Notes: generated by a model from the sequence alone, not told the origin. A stretch of 64,000 bases of DNA from Mesorhizobium sp. (GCA_004017535.1 SAJS01000002.1:496001-560000), one strand, 5' to 3'. Numbered from the stretch's first letter, positions 17,333-26,156 are shown. Translations and numbers: made by a program.

Positions 17333-18265
17333 ATGCCATTCGACAAGCAAACCAGCCTGGGCTCACCGAGCGGGGCCGAGCTCAACCTCTATATAAAACA
17401 CGCTGAGGCGAAGCCACGCGCCGTGGTGCAGATCAACCATGGCCTGGCCGAGCATGCTGCGCGCTACGCCCGCTTTGCCGATTACCTCGCGCCGCGCGGT
17501 TTCCACGTCTATGCCCACGATCACCGCGGTCATGGCGCGACAAAGGCGCCCGACGCGCCGCTCGGCAAATTCGCGGACAGCAACGGCATCGCCAAGGTGA
17601 TCGCCGATGTCGACGCCGTTCACGACCTGATCGCGAAAGAGCATCCGGGACTGCCGGTGATCGCATTCGGACATTCGCTCGGCGCCTCGATCGCCCTGAA
17701 CTTCGTGCTGCGCCATTCGCAGCGCGTCCGTGCCGCCGCGATCTGGAACGGCAATTTCTCGCAAGGGCTTGTCGGCCAATTGGCACTGCTCATCCTCGGC
17801 TGGGAACGGATGCGGCTGGGCTCCGACGTGCCGTCGCGCCTCCTGCCCAAGCTCACTTTCCAGTCCTGGGGCAAGGCGGTGCCTAACCACCGCACCCCGT
17901 TCGACTGGCTGTCTCGCGACGCCGCCGAGGTCGACAAATATGTCGCCGACCCGCTCTGCGGCTGGGACGCCTCGATCTCGATGTGGCGCGATGTCGTCAA
18001 TATGGCGCAGCACGCCGGCAAGGATTCCAGCTTTGCAGGCGTCCGGCGCGACCTCTTCGTCAACCTTGTCGGCGGCGAGAAGGATCCTGCGTCGGACTAC
18101 GGCAAGGCCGTCCATCATTTGGCAAAGCGCATGCAGGCGATGGGCTTTTCGAATCTGGTTTCAAAGGTTTACGCCGAAACCCGCCATGAAAGCCTGAACG
18201 AGATCAACCGCGACGCCGCCATGAACGATTTCGCCGCCTGGGCGGACAGCGTGCTGAAACCCTGA
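17333..18265 (+). CDS. alpha/beta hydrolase (monoacylglycerol lipase / serine aminopeptidase S33-like)
   Basis: 310 residues, Hydrolase_4 pattern. VVQINHGLAEHAARYARFADYLAPRGFHVYAHDHRGHG is split as oxyanion HG and the DHRGHG motif; the nucleophile is Ser in FGHSLGAS (about 117-124), and ETRHESLNE near the C-terminus carries the catalytic His. This pattern is typical of bacterial monoacylglycerol lipases and lysophospholipases. AGGGAG at 17321-17326 supports the ATG at 17333. No signal peptide, so it acts in the cytoplasm. Confidence 0.88.
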   Translation: MPFDKQTSLGSPSGAELNLYIKHAEAKPRAVVQINHGLAEHAARYARFADYLAPRGFHVYAHDHRGHGATKAPDAPLGKFADSNGIAKVIADVDAVHDLIAKEHPGLPVIAFGHSLGASIALNFVLRHSQRVRAAAIWNGNFSQGLVGQLALLILGWERMRLGSDVPSRLLPKLTFQSWGKAVPNHRTPFDWLSRDAAEVDKYVADPLCGWDASISMWRDVVNMAQHAGKDSSFAGVRRDLFVNLVGGEKDPASDYGKAVHHLAKRMQAMGFSNLVSKVYAETRHESLNEINRDAAMNDFAAWADSVLKP

Positions 18266-18341
18266 CGCGGTGGCCTACTGCATAGGCCGTGACACGGCGG
18301 GTGCGTGTTGCTAGAGGCTGCGCTTTGTTTCACGGTGATCC

Positions 18342-19514
18342 ATGGCCGAACCTCCGCTTAAAGGCATCCGCGTTATCGAACTCGCCCGCATCCTGGCCGG
18401 CCCCTGGGCAGGACAATTGCTGGCCGATCTCGGCGCCGATGTCATCAAGGTCGAGAGCCCGGACGGCGGCGACGACACCCGCAAATGGGGTCCGCCTTTC
18501 GTCATGAGCCATGACGGCGAGAACCTCTCGGCCGCCTATTACCATTCCTGCAATCGCGGCAAGCGTTCCATCGCCGTCGATTTCTCCAAGCCGGAGGGCG
18601 CCGAGACGCTGCGCAAGCTAGTCGCCACCGCCGACGTGCTGATCGAGAATTTCAAGCTCGGCGGCCTCAAGAAATACGGCCTCGACTATGAAAGCCTGAA
18701 GGCGATCAATCCGCGCCTTGTCTATTGCTCGATCACCGGCTTCGGTCAGGACGGTCCTTATGCGCCGCGCGCCGGCTACGATTTCATCATCCAGGCCATG
18801 GCTGGCATGATGTCGATCACCGGCGAGCCGGGCCGCGAGCCGCAAAAGGCCGGAGTCGCCATCTCCGATCTCTTCACCGGCCTCTATTCGGTGATCGCCA
18901 TCCAGGCAGCACTTCGCCATGCCGAACGGACCGGCGAGGGCCAGCACATCGACATGGCGCTCTACGACAGCCAGATCTCGGCGCTCGGCAACCAGAACCT
19001 CAACTATCTGGTCTCCGGCAAGTCGCCGGTGCAGATGGGCAATGCGCATATGAACATCGCGCCCTATGAAGTGCTGCCGGTGAAGGATGGTCATATCATC
19101 CTGGCTGTCGGCAATGACGGCCAGTTCGGCAAGTTCTGCGCCGTGGTCGGCCTCACCGATCTGCCCGTTAACCCGGATTTCGCCACCAACCCGGCTCGCG
19201 TCGCCAACCGCGTGAAGCTGCGCGAACGGATCATCGAGACCCTCGCCACTTGGGATCGCGATCCGCTGCTGGCGAACCTGGAAGCCGCCGGCGTGCCGGC
19301 GAGTCCGATCAACACGATCGGCCAGATGTTCGCCGACCCGCAGACCATGGCGCGCGGCATGCGGCTCGACCTCGACGACGGCCATGGCAACCGCCTGCCC
19401 TCGGTGCGCGCGCCGATGGTGATGTCGGGCACGCCGCTCGTCTATGAGCGCCCCTCGCCGCGCCTTGGCGAGCACACCGCAGAAATCCTTGCCGAACTGG
19501 AGAAAGCAAAATGA
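18342..19514 (+). CDS. CaiB/BaiF family (class III) CoA-transferase
   Basis: 390 residues. The family opening PLKGIRVIELARILAGPWAGQLLADLGADVIKVE is intact (PWAGQ, LGADVIKVE), NRGKRSIAVD and VLIENFKLGGLKKYGLDY follow, and GFGQDGPYAPRAGYDFIIQAM precedes the DLFTGLYSVIAI segment with the catalytic Asp. The enzyme moves CoA between carboxylic acids; known members use formyl-, succinyl- or carnitinyl-CoA. Its stop overlaps the next ATG by four bases, coupling it to a TPP enzyme, which suggests the two act on one acyl-CoA route. Confidence 0.9.
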   Translation: MAEPPLKGIRVIELARILAGPWAGQLLADLGADVIKVESPDGGDDTRKWGPPFVMSHDGENLSAAYYHSCNRGKRSIAVDFSKPEGAETLRKLVATADVLIENFKLGGLKKYGLDYESLKAINPRLVYCSITGFGQDGPYAPRAGYDFIIQAMAGMMSITGEPGREPQKAGVAISDLFTGLYSVIAIQAALRHAERTGEGQHIDMALYDSQISALGNQNLNYLVSGKSPVQMGNAHMNIAPYEVLPVKDGHIILAVGNDGQFGKFCAVVGLTDLPVNPDFATNPARVANRVKLRERIIETLATWDRDPLLANLEAAGVPASPINTIGQMFADPQTMARGMRLDLDDGHGNRLPSVRAPMVMSGTPLVYERPSPRLGEHTAEILAELEKAK

Positions 19515-21160
19515 AGACCGGCGGACAACTGATCGTCGAGGCGCTTGAGGCGAACGGCACCGACCGCATCTTCTGCGTTCCGGGCGAATCCTATCTCGCG
19601 GTGCTCGACGCCCTGCATGACTCCTCGATCCGCACCATCGTCTGCCGCCAGGAGGGGGGTGCCGCGATGATGGCCGACTGCCAGGGACGGCTGACCGGCA
19701 AGCCCGGCATCTGCTTCGTCACCCGCGGCCCCGGCGCCACCAACGCCTCTGCCGGCGTCCATATCGCCATGCAGGATTCGGTGCCAATGATCCTGTTCAT
19801 CGGCCAGGTCGCCAGCCACGCCAAGGAACGCGAAGCCTTCCAGGAGGTCGACTACAAGCGCTTCTTCGGCGACATCGCCAAATGGGTGGTCGAGATCGAC
19901 GATGCCGCGCGCATCCCGGAATTCGTCACCCGCGCCTTCGCGGTCGCGACGTCAGGACGCCCCGGCCCTGTGGTCATCTCGCTGCCCGAGGATATGCTGA
20001 CCAGCGAGGTCGAGGCTCCGGCAGCCCTGCCGCATACGCCGGTCGAGACCCGTCCCGGCGAAACCGAGCTCGACGCGCTGCAAATGCTGCTCGCCAACGC
20101 CAAGCATCCCTTCGTCATCCTCGGCGGCACGCGCTGGAACGAGCAAGCCGTGGCTAATATGCGCACGATCGCCGAGACGTGGTCGCTGCCCGTCGGCTGC
20201 TCCTTCCGCCGCCAGATGCTGTTCGACCATCTTCATCCGAACTATGCCGGCGATGTCGGCATCGGCATCAATCCGAAGCTGGCGGAGCGGATCAAGCATG
20301 CCGACGTCGTGCTTTTGATCGGCGGCCGCCTGGGCGAGATGCCGTCTTCCGACTACACGCTTCTGAAGAGCCCCTACCCCGACCAGGCGCTGGTGCATGT
20401 CCATGCCGATGCTGGCGAGCTCGGCCGCGTCTACCGGCCGACGATTGCGATCAATGCTTCGCCCGCCGCTTTCGTCGAGGCCTTCGCTAAACGCAAGCCC
20501 CCCGCCAGCCCCTCCTGGGCGGCCGAAGTGGAAAAGGCGCATGCCGCCTATCTCGAATGGTCGACGCCGCCGCAGACCGGCCCGGGCGCAGTCCAGATGG
20601 GTCCGATCATCGAACATCTGGGAAAGGTCCTGCCGGAAGATGCCATTCTCACCAACGGCGCCGGCAACTACGCCACCTGGGTGCATCGCTTCTACCGCAA
20701 CCGGCGCTTCGGCACACAGGCGGCGCCTACCTCCGGCTCGATGGGCTATGGCACGCCGGCCGCGGTCGCCGCGAAATCATTGTTCCCGGATCGCACCGTG
20801 ATTGCCTTCGCCGGCGACGGCTGCTTCCTGATGAACGGCCAGGAGTTCGCGACGGCTGTTCAGTACGACCTTCCGATCATCGTGATCGTCGTCAACAACG
20901 GCATTTACGGCACGATCCGCATGCACCAGGAGCGGGAATATCCGAGCCGCGTCGTCGCCACCGAGTTGAAGAACCCGGACTTTGCCGCACTTGCTCGCGC
21001 CTATGGCGGCCATGGCGAGACGGTGGAAAAGACCGCCGACTTCGCGCCGGCCTTCGAACGCGCGCGTACCAGCGGCAAGCCGGCGATCGTCGAGATCAAG
21101 CTCGATCCCGAAGCGATCACGCCGACCCGCACGCTGACGCAGATCCGTAACAAGAGCTGA
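19511..21160 (+). CDS. thiamine pyrophosphate-dependent enzyme, acetolactate synthase large-subunit-like
   Basis: 549 residues in three TPP-enzyme domains. The activating Glu is E48 in CRQEGGAAMMAD; the middle domain covers about 190-325; the TPP-binding motif starts GDGCFLMNGQEF near residue 435 and ends VVNNGIYGT. Related enzymes are acetolactate synthase, benzoylformate decarboxylase and oxalyl-/2-hydroxyacyl-CoA lyase. No small ilvN-type subunit follows, arguing against the biosynthetic AHAS. The four-base overlap with the CoA-transferase gene suggests a coupled catabolic role. The transcript is closed by the hairpin at 21182-21215. Confidence 0.85.
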   Translation: MKTGGQLIVEALEANGTDRIFCVPGESYLAVLDALHDSSIRTIVCRQEGGAAMMADCQGRLTGKPGICFVTRGPGATNASAGVHIAMQDSVPMILFIGQVASHAKEREAFQEVDYKRFFGDIAKWVVEIDDAARIPEFVTRAFAVATSGRPGPVVISLPEDMLTSEVEAPAALPHTPVETRPGETELDALQMLLANAKHPFVILGGTRWNEQAVANMRTIAETWSLPVGCSFRRQMLFDHLHPNYAGDVGIGINPKLAERIKHADVVLLIGGRLGEMPSSDYTLLKSPYPDQALVHVHADAGELGRVYRPTIAINASPAAFVEAFAKRKPPASPSWAAEVEKAHAAYLEWSTPPQTGPGAVQMGPIIEHLGKVLPEDAILTNGAGNYATWVHRFYRNRRFGTQAAPTSGSMGYGTPAAVAAKSLFPDRTVIAFAGDGCFLMNGQEFATAVQYDLPIIVIVVNNGIYGTIRMHQEREYPSRVVATELKNPDFAALARAYGGHGETVEKTADFAPAFERARTSGKPAIVEIKLDPEAITPTRTLTQIRNKS

Positions 21161-21181
21161 GGCGGTTCTCCGCTGGCTGCA

Positions 21182-21215
21182 CGACAAAAGGGGCGATGAA
21201 CCGCCCCTTTTGTCG
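21182..21215 (+). terminator. strong hairpin terminator after the CoA-transferase/TPP-enzyme pair
   Basis: CGACAAAAGGGGCG and CGCCCCTTTTGTCG form a perfect 14 bp stem with a 6 base loop, ending in a T-containing flank. It lies 22 bp after the stop of the TPP gene. Confidence 0.85.
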
Positions 21216-21218
21216 AAA

Positions 21219-21245
21219 GAAAGGGGCGCTTGACGCCCCCCTTTC
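21219..21245 (-). terminator. hairpin terminator after the CHRD gene
   Basis: GAAAGGGGCG and CGCCCCCCTTTC pair with a two-base bulge around a CTTGA loop, ending five bases from the CHRD stop. It is adjacent to, but separate from, the hairpin serving the opposite strand. Confidence 0.7.
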
Positions 21246-21249
21246 CTGG

Positions 21250-21687
21250 TTACATCGCCTTCTCGATCTGGCCGCGGATCTCGCCGTCCTTGTTCTTGGC
21301 GGTGTGAATGTTGACATAGTATTTGCCGGCCTCAAGGTCGGCCGCTTGCGCGTCCGTCAGGGTCGCCGATCCCTTGATCGGGCTCTTCAGCTTCTTGAAG
21401 GGGATGACCGGGTCCGCATTCGCGCCCATATCGGCCGGGCCGTGGATGTGAGCCGCCACGGCAGGCCCGCTGAGACCGGAATATTTGACGTTCCAGCTGA
21501 GCTTCTTGCTTGTCGTGTCGAAGGTGAGTGTGGCGGTTCCCTTGCCCTTGGTGGTCACGGGCGGACTCTGCTGGCTGCCGTCGAGCGTCGCCTTGAACTT
21601 CATCGTCTCGGCCATGGCCGGCGATGCGATGAGGAAGGCGGTCGAAACGGCCAAGGCCGAAAGCATTGGCACGGATAGGATGCGCAT
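21250..21687 (-). CDS. secreted CHRD-domain protein
   Basis: 145 residues with a signal peptide of about 26 residues (ending SPAMA-E). The rest is a CHRD domain: an ATLDGSQQSPPV opening, TLTFDTTSKKLSWNV, AAHIHGPAD with the conserved His-x-His-Gly-Pro, and GKYYVNIHTAKNKDGEIRGQI at the end. CHRD domains occur in chordin and many bacterial exported proteins; their bacterial role is unknown. GGAGG five to ten bases upstream supports the ATG at 21687. It is flanked by terminators on both sides, so it is a single-gene unit. Confidence 0.9.
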   Translation of the reverse strand: MRILSVPMLSALAVSTAFLIASPAMAETMKFKATLDGSQQSPPVTTKGKGTATLTFDTTSKKLSWNVKYSGLSGPAVAAHIHGPADMGANADPVIPFKKLKSPIKGSATLTDAQAADLEAGKYYVNIHTAKNKDGEIRGQIEKAM

Positions 21688-21803
21688 GAAGAACCTCCGT
21701 TGGTTGCAGCATCCTTTGCGGCTCCCCGACGCGCGGATGCGCCGATCAACGGTTGGGGCGCCGAATGTATCCCGGCACACGATTATTTTACCGCAAACAC
21801 GAA

Positions 21804-21827
21804 AAAGGGGCGGTCGCCCGCCCCTTT
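21804..21827 (-). terminator. hairpin terminator after the ABC substrate-binding protein gene
   Basis: AAAGGGGCGG, TCGC and CCGCCCCTTT make a 10 bp perfect stem. On the minus strand it follows the substrate-binding protein stop by 25 bp and is trailed by a T run (AAAAAG on the plus strand). Confidence 0.85.
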
Positions 21828-21852
21828 CAATGTCGGTTGTGAAGACCCGAGC

Positions 21853-22824
21853 TTACTTGATTGCCTTGTCGGTGATTGCGGTCGTGTAGGCGCCGCTCGC
21901 CTCCTTGCTGATGATCTTCTGGTCGAGCAGCGCCTTGGCGGTGCGTTCGTAAGCGGCCGGGATCAGCTTGCCGTCGGCATTGTCGATCAGCTTGGCCACT
22001 TCCTTCATCATGAACTTCTGGTGGTTCTCGTCCTGGCCGCCGGCGTCGACGACGATTTCGGCCGCCTCGTCGGTGTTCTCGGTGGCGTATTTCCAGCCCT
22101 TCATCGAGGCGCGCACGAAGCGAACCATCTTGTCCTCGAAGGCCGGATCCTTGAGCTTGTCCTCGAGCGTGTAGAGCCCGTCTTCCAAAAGGTCGTTGCC
22201 CATGGCCGAGTAGTTGAAGACGATCAGGTCTTCCGGCTTGTAGCCGGCATCCAGCACCTGGCCGTATTCGTTGTAGGTCATGACTGAGATGCAGTCGGCC
22301 TGCTTCTGGATCAGCGGCTGCACGTCAAAGCTCTGCTTGAGCACGGTGACGCCGTCCGGGCCGCCATCGGTCTTGAGACCGATCTTGTTCATCCAGGCGT
22401 AGAAGGGATATTCGTTGCCGAAGAACCAGACGCCGAGGGTGTGGCCCTTGAAGTCGGCTTCCGTCTTGATCGGCCCGGCCTTGGGGCAGACCAGTTCCAT
22501 GCCGGCCTTCTTGAACGGCTGGGCGATGTTGACGAGCCCCACGCCCTTGTCGCGGGCGGCGAGCGCACCGCCCATCCAGTCGACGATGACATCGGCGCCG
22601 CCGCCGGCGATCACCTGCTCGGGCGCGATATCAGGGCCGCCCGGCTTGATGTCGACGTCGAGGCCTTCGGCGTCATAGAAGCCCTTGGCCTTGGCGACAT
22701 AATAGCCGGCGAACTGGGCCTGCGTGACCCATTTCAATTGCAGTGTCACCTTGTCGGCGGCCATCGCCTGGAAGGCGGCCAGCGACATGGCGCCGGCCAA
22801 CGCGGAGATCAGCAGTCTTTTCAT
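21853..22824 (-). CDS. ABC transporter substrate-binding protein, NMT1/THI5-like
   Basis: 323 residues; signal peptide about 1-22 (AFQAMA-A). The mature protein begins KVTLQLKWVTQAQFAGYYVAKAKGF, the NMT1/ThiY/SsuA family entry, and holds GGPDIAPEQVIAGGGADVIVDWM further on. Family members bind hydroxymethylpyrimidine, its formylamino precursor, riboflavin, taurine or nitrate. The KWVTQAQFAGYYVA start resembles those for pyrimidine-like and flavin ligands. It is the last gene of an importer operon (ATPase, permease, permease, binding protein), which lies beside pyrimidine catabolism genes; uptake of pyrimidines is inferred. Confidence 0.88.
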   Translation of the reverse strand: MKRLLISALAGAMSLAAFQAMAADKVTLQLKWVTQAQFAGYYVAKAKGFYDAEGLDVDIKPGGPDIAPEQVIAGGGADVIVDWMGGALAARDKGVGLVNIAQPFKKAGMELVCPKAGPIKTEADFKGHTLGVWFFGNEYPFYAWMNKIGLKTDGGPDGVTVLKQSFDVQPLIQKQADCISVMTYNEYGQVLDAGYKPEDLIVFNYSAMGNDLLEDGLYTLEDKLKDPAFEDKMVRFVRASMKGWKYATENTDEAAEIVVDAGGQDENHQKFMMKEVAKLIDNADGKLIPAAYERTAKALLDQKIISKEASGAYTTAITDKAIK

Positions 22825-22863
22825 GTTTTTACCCTCTGAAGTTAGTGCCCAAACCCACCGCCC

Positions 22864-24018
22864 CTATCCACCTCGGACAGAGGGATGCCAAAACGTGACA
22901 GCTCTCTCGATGAGAGCGACCACGCCATAAAAGACCGAACCCGCAAGTGCTGCAACTGCGATTTCGGCCCACACCATGTCGATGTTCATCCGCCCGACTT
23001 CCGTCGAGATGCGGAATCCCATGCCCACCACTGGCGTGCCGAAGAACTCCGCGACGATGGCGCCGATCAGCGCCAGCGTCGAGTTGATCTTAAGCGCATT
23101 GAAGATGAACGGCATTGCCGCCGGCAGCCTGAGCTTGAGCAGCGTCGGCCAATAGCCCGACGCATAGGTGCGCATCAGGTCGCGCTCCATATGCCCGGAG
23201 GCCGCCAGGCCGGCGACCGTGTTCACCAGCATCGGGAAGAAGGTCATGATGATTACGACCGCCGCCTTGGACGGCCAGTCGAAGCCGAACCACATCACCA
23301 TGATCGGTGCCACGCCGATGATCGGCAGCGCCGACACCATATTGCCGATCGGCAGCAGCCCGCGTCGCAGGAAAGGCACGCGGTCGGCGAGGATGGCGAC
23401 GGCGAAGCCGGCGAGATTGCCCACGGCATAGCCGATGAGCACCGCCTTGAAGATCGTCTGCCGCACATCCGAGCCCAGGATCGGCAGCGAGTTGGCGATG
23501 CGCGCGCCGATGGCGCTCGGCGGCGGCAAAAGGATGAAGGGAATGCCGGCGCCGCGCGTCACCGCTTCCCAGATGATCAGGATCCAGGCGCCGAAGATCG
23601 CCGGAATGATCAGGCGCAACACGTTCCTCGCTACGCTTTGGCCCGCACGCAATGAGGAAAGCAGGGCGACGCAGCGCCAAGCGAGCAGCCAGGCGGCGGC
23701 AAGCAGCAAGAAATACGGCGCCAGCGCCGTGCCCTCGAAACCGGCTATGCCCTTGATCAGAAGCCAGGCGGCGGCATGAGCGCCGACGAACAGCACGATC
23801 GCCTCAACGACCGGCGTCAGCCTTAAGTTCGAGACCAGCGCCGCAAGGAGCAGCAGCCCGATGATCAACCCCTTTGCGCCCATATAGGGATAGGCAACGG
23901 TTGCGGTCGGGTCCGCCAGCGCGGCTGCCTCCGGCTTCGTCATCGCGCCGAGCGCAAAGGCGATGAGGCAGAGCAGGATTGCCAGCGCTGATTGCCATGA
24001 TGGCTTCAGCCAGGTCAT
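22864..24018 (-). CDS. ABC transporter permease with N-terminal membrane extension
   Basis: 384 residues. The C-terminal 250 residues form a normal BPD_transp_1 permease of the SsuC/ThiX type, with GNMVSALPIIGVAPIMVMWFG as the conserved core and an EAA-like loop (ASGYWPTLLKLRLPAAMPF). The first 130 residues add about four further hydrophobic helices, absent from ordinary 250-270 residue SsuC-type permeases. The start ATG overlaps the stop of the second permease by four bases (ATGA). It is part of the importer at 21853-26037. Confidence 0.88.
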   Translation of the reverse strand: MTWLKPSWQSALAILLCLIAFALGAMTKPEAAALADPTATVAYPYMGAKGLIIGLLLLAALVSNLRLTPVVEAIVLFVGAHAAAWLLIKGIAGFEGTALAPYFLLLAAAWLLAWRCVALLSSLRAGQSVARNVLRLIIPAIFGAWILIIWEAVTRGAGIPFILLPPPSAIGARIANSLPILGSDVRQTIFKAVLIGYAVGNLAGFAVAILADRVPFLRRGLLPIGNMVSALPIIGVAPIMVMWFGFDWPSKAAVVIIMTFFPMLVNTVAGLAASGHMERDLMRTYASGYWPTLLKLRLPAAMPFIFNALKINSTLALIGAIVAEFFGTPVVGMGFRISTEVGRMNIDMVWAEIAVAALAGSVFYGVVALIERAVTFWHPSVRGG

Positions 24019-24893
24019 GCCGGCCTCCCGCCCATGGCGCGATCGACGAGGCGTCCGGCAATGCCCACCACCATCACCAGCAGCGCCGCGACGATGGAAC
24101 CTGCAACCAGCGCCGACCAGATATCGATGGTCTGGCTGTAATAGGCGCCGGCGAGCAATTTCGCGCCGATGCCCGCGACCGCCCCCGTCGGCAACTCGCC
24201 GACGATGGCGCCGACCAGGCTTGCCGCCACCGCCACCTTCATCGAGGTGAACAGGAACGGCACCGATGCCGGCACGCGCAGTTTCCAGAAGGTCTGCGAG
24301 GCGCTGGCATTATAGGTATGCATCAAATCAAGATGCATGAGCTCCGGCGAGCGCAAGCCTTTCACCATGCCGACGGCGACGGGGAAGAACGACAGGTAGG
24401 TCGAGATCAGCGCCTTGGGGATCAGGCCGGTGATGCCAATCGCCGCTAGCACCACGATGATCATCGGCGCCACCGCCAGGATCGGTATGGTCTGCGAGGC
24501 GATTATCCACGGCATCAGGCTGCGGTCGAGCGTCGCCACATGCACGATGCCGACGGCAATGACGATGCCGAGCGCCGTGCCGAAGGCGAAGCCGAGCAGC
24601 GTCGAGGACAGTGTCACCCAGGCGTTGTAGACCAGGCTGCGGTTCGAGGTGACGGACCGCAGAAAAGTGTTCTCGAAGAAATTCACCGCCACCTGATGCG
24701 GCGCCGGCAGCGTCGGCTTCGGCTGCGACAGCGTCTTGCCGATGAACTCGACCGCGCCGGGCGCCTCATTGCCTCGCTGATCGAGATCGCGCTGGAACGG
24801 CGCGTTTAGGATGACGGCAAAGACGTACCAGAGCACCACCACGCCGGCGAGGATGGTGGTGACGGGAATGATTTTCGAGCGGAAGGTGTCCAT
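24015..24893 (-). CDS. ABC transporter permease
   Basis: 292 residues, BPD_transp_1 fold with about six helices. The core IIASQTIPILAVAPMIIVVLAAIG and the EAA-like loop (NASASQTFWKLRVPASVPF) are conserved. A periplasmic stretch of about 50 residues follows the first helix. Two different permeases in one operon indicate a heterodimeric channel, as in some ThiXYZ/RibXY-like systems. A 352 bp gap containing a large palindromic repeat separates it from the upstream ATPase gene. Confidence 0.88.
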   Translation of the reverse strand: MDTFRSKIIPVTTILAGVVVLWYVFAVILNAPFQRDLDQRGNEAPGAVEFIGKTLSQPKPTLPAPHQVAVNFFENTFLRSVTSNRSLVYNAWVTLSSTLLGFAFGTALGIVIAVGIVHVATLDRSLMPWIIASQTIPILAVAPMIIVVLAAIGITGLIPKALISTYLSFFPVAVGMVKGLRSPELMHLDLMHTYNASASQTFWKLRVPASVPFLFTSMKVAVAASLVGAIVGELPTGAVAGIGAKLLAGAYYSQTIDIWSALVAGSIVAALLVMVVGIAGRLVDRAMGGRPA

Positions 24894-25245
24894 CTAGCGC
24901 CGCCCTTCTCCTCTCCCCTGCGGGGAGAGGGTGGCCGGAGCGAAGCGAAGGCCGAGCAGCTTGGACTGGGGTGCCGTGGCGCACCCGCTCTTCGTCATCC
25001 TAGGGCGGAGCAAGGAGCGAAGCGACGCAGCGCAGACCCTAGGATCCATGCCGTTACCTGGACGATCCGCATCGGTCCAGAATAAGACTCCCTGCGTTCT
25101 GCGGCGGTTAGCGACCATTCTGCTCCGTTTGGGCCCTTCGGCCGGCGTCACGGCATGGATCCTAGGGTCTGCGCTCCGCTTCGCGTCGCTCCGCCCTAGG
25201 ATGATGAAGGCGTGGCGGCCTCGTCCGCAATCATTCGCCCTCCCC
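24894..25245. repeat. intergenic palindromic repeat element, copy A, inside the ABC importer operon
   Basis: The gap contains no ORF of merit. Arms at 24990-25054 and 25150-25209 are inverted copies: the left begins CTTCGTCATCCTAGGGCGGA and ends CCATGCCGT, the right begins ACGGCATGGATCCTAGGGTC and ends AGGATGATGAAG, with small indels. Each arm also contains internal CCTAGG symmetry. A separate short hairpin of the CTCTCCCC/GGGGAGAG type lies near 24909-24931. A related element occupies 32869-33033. The insertion splits the ATPase gene from the permease genes. Confidence 0.82.
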
Positions 25246-26037
25246 TCAATCATCATAGCTGTGCCCAGCCCTCAGCCCATCGCGCACCCGCGCGGCGATC
25301 GCCAAAAACTCCGGCGTCTCGCGGATGTCGAGCGGCCGCTCCTTCGGCAGCGTCGATTCGATGATGTCGGTGACGCGGCCGGGACGCGGCGACATCACCA
25401 CGATGCGCGTCGACAGATACACCGCCTCGGGGATCGAATGGGTGACGAAGCAGATCGTCTTGTTGGTCCGCGCCCAGAGGTCGAGAAGCTGCTCGTTCAG
25501 ATGATCGCGCACGATCTCGTCCAGCGCACCGAACGGCTCGTCCATCAACAAAAGGTCCGCATCGAAGGCGAGCGCGCGCGCGATCGAGGCGCGCTGCTGC
25601 ATGCCGCCGGAAAGCTGCCAGGGATATTTCTTCTCGAAGCCAGAAAGATTGACCAGGGCCAGCGTGCGCTTGATGCGCTCTGCCTGCTCGGGCTGGGAAA
25701 GGCCGATGATCTCCAGCGGCAATCCCACATTGCGCTCGATGGTGCGCCACGGGAACAGGGCCGCCGCCTGGAAGACATAGCCGTAGGCGCGCTTCTCGCG
25801 CGCCTGCTCCGGCGTCATGCCGTTGACGGAGATCGTTCCGGATGTCGCCCTTTCCAGGTCGGCGATAACGCGCAGCAAGGTTGTCTTGCCGCAGCCGGAC
25901 GGGCCGATGAAAGAGACGAATTCGCCCTTGCCGATAGTCAGGTCGACATTGGAGAGCGCCTGCACCGGACCGTCATTGGTCTGGAAGGTGAGGCCGAGCT
26001 TGCTTGCCGAAACGACGGCTGGCGGCTGTTCGGTCAT
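25246..26037 (-). CDS. ABC transporter ATP-binding protein (SsuB/TauB/ThiZ type)
   Basis: 263 residues. Walker A GPSGCGKTT, Q-loop YVFQAAALFPW, signature LSGGMQQRASIARAL, Walker B LLLMDEPFGALD and the switch His in CFVTHSIPEAVYL are all present, so the ATPase should be active. It is the nucleotide-binding subunit for the two permeases downstream. No RutR-like palindrome is visible in the 119 bp upstream region that it shares with the divergent cupin gene, so its regulation may differ from that of the catabolic genes. Confidence 0.9.
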   Translation of the reverse strand: MTEQPPAVVSASKLGLTFQTNDGPVQALSNVDLTIGKGEFVSFIGPSGCGKTTLLRVIADLERATSGTISVNGMTPEQAREKRAYGYVFQAAALFPWRTIERNVGLPLEIIGLSQPEQAERIKRTLALVNLSGFEKKYPWQLSGGMQQRASIARALAFDADLLLMDEPFGALDEIVRDHLNEQLLDLWARTNKTICFVTHSIPEAVYLSTRIVVMSPRPGRVTDIIESTLPKERPLDIRETPEFLAIAARVRDGLRAGHSYDD

Positions 26038-26156
26038 TGGCTGCAGCCTGCCTTTCGCAGCCGCTGCCGCGCCGTCCGCAATACGGTTGATTTTATGATA
26101 GCGTTGCTTTCCACTCGTCCTGTCCCACCCGATCGACGCCGCCCGGAGCCTTGCCG

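Noticed and set aside
18272-18288. Terminator hairpin after the alpha/beta hydrolase
   Set aside because: Only a 6 bp stem (GGCCTA/TAGGCC) without T tract; too weak to call.
18342-21160. Oxalate degradation operon (frc-oxc)
   Set aside because: The CoA-transferase would fit, but the TPP enzyme lacks recognisable Oxc character and resembles the IlvB branch, so this assignment is not supported.
24990-25209. Insertion sequence
   Set aside because: Inverted arms exist but there is no transposase frame and no clear target duplication; classified as a palindromic repeat.
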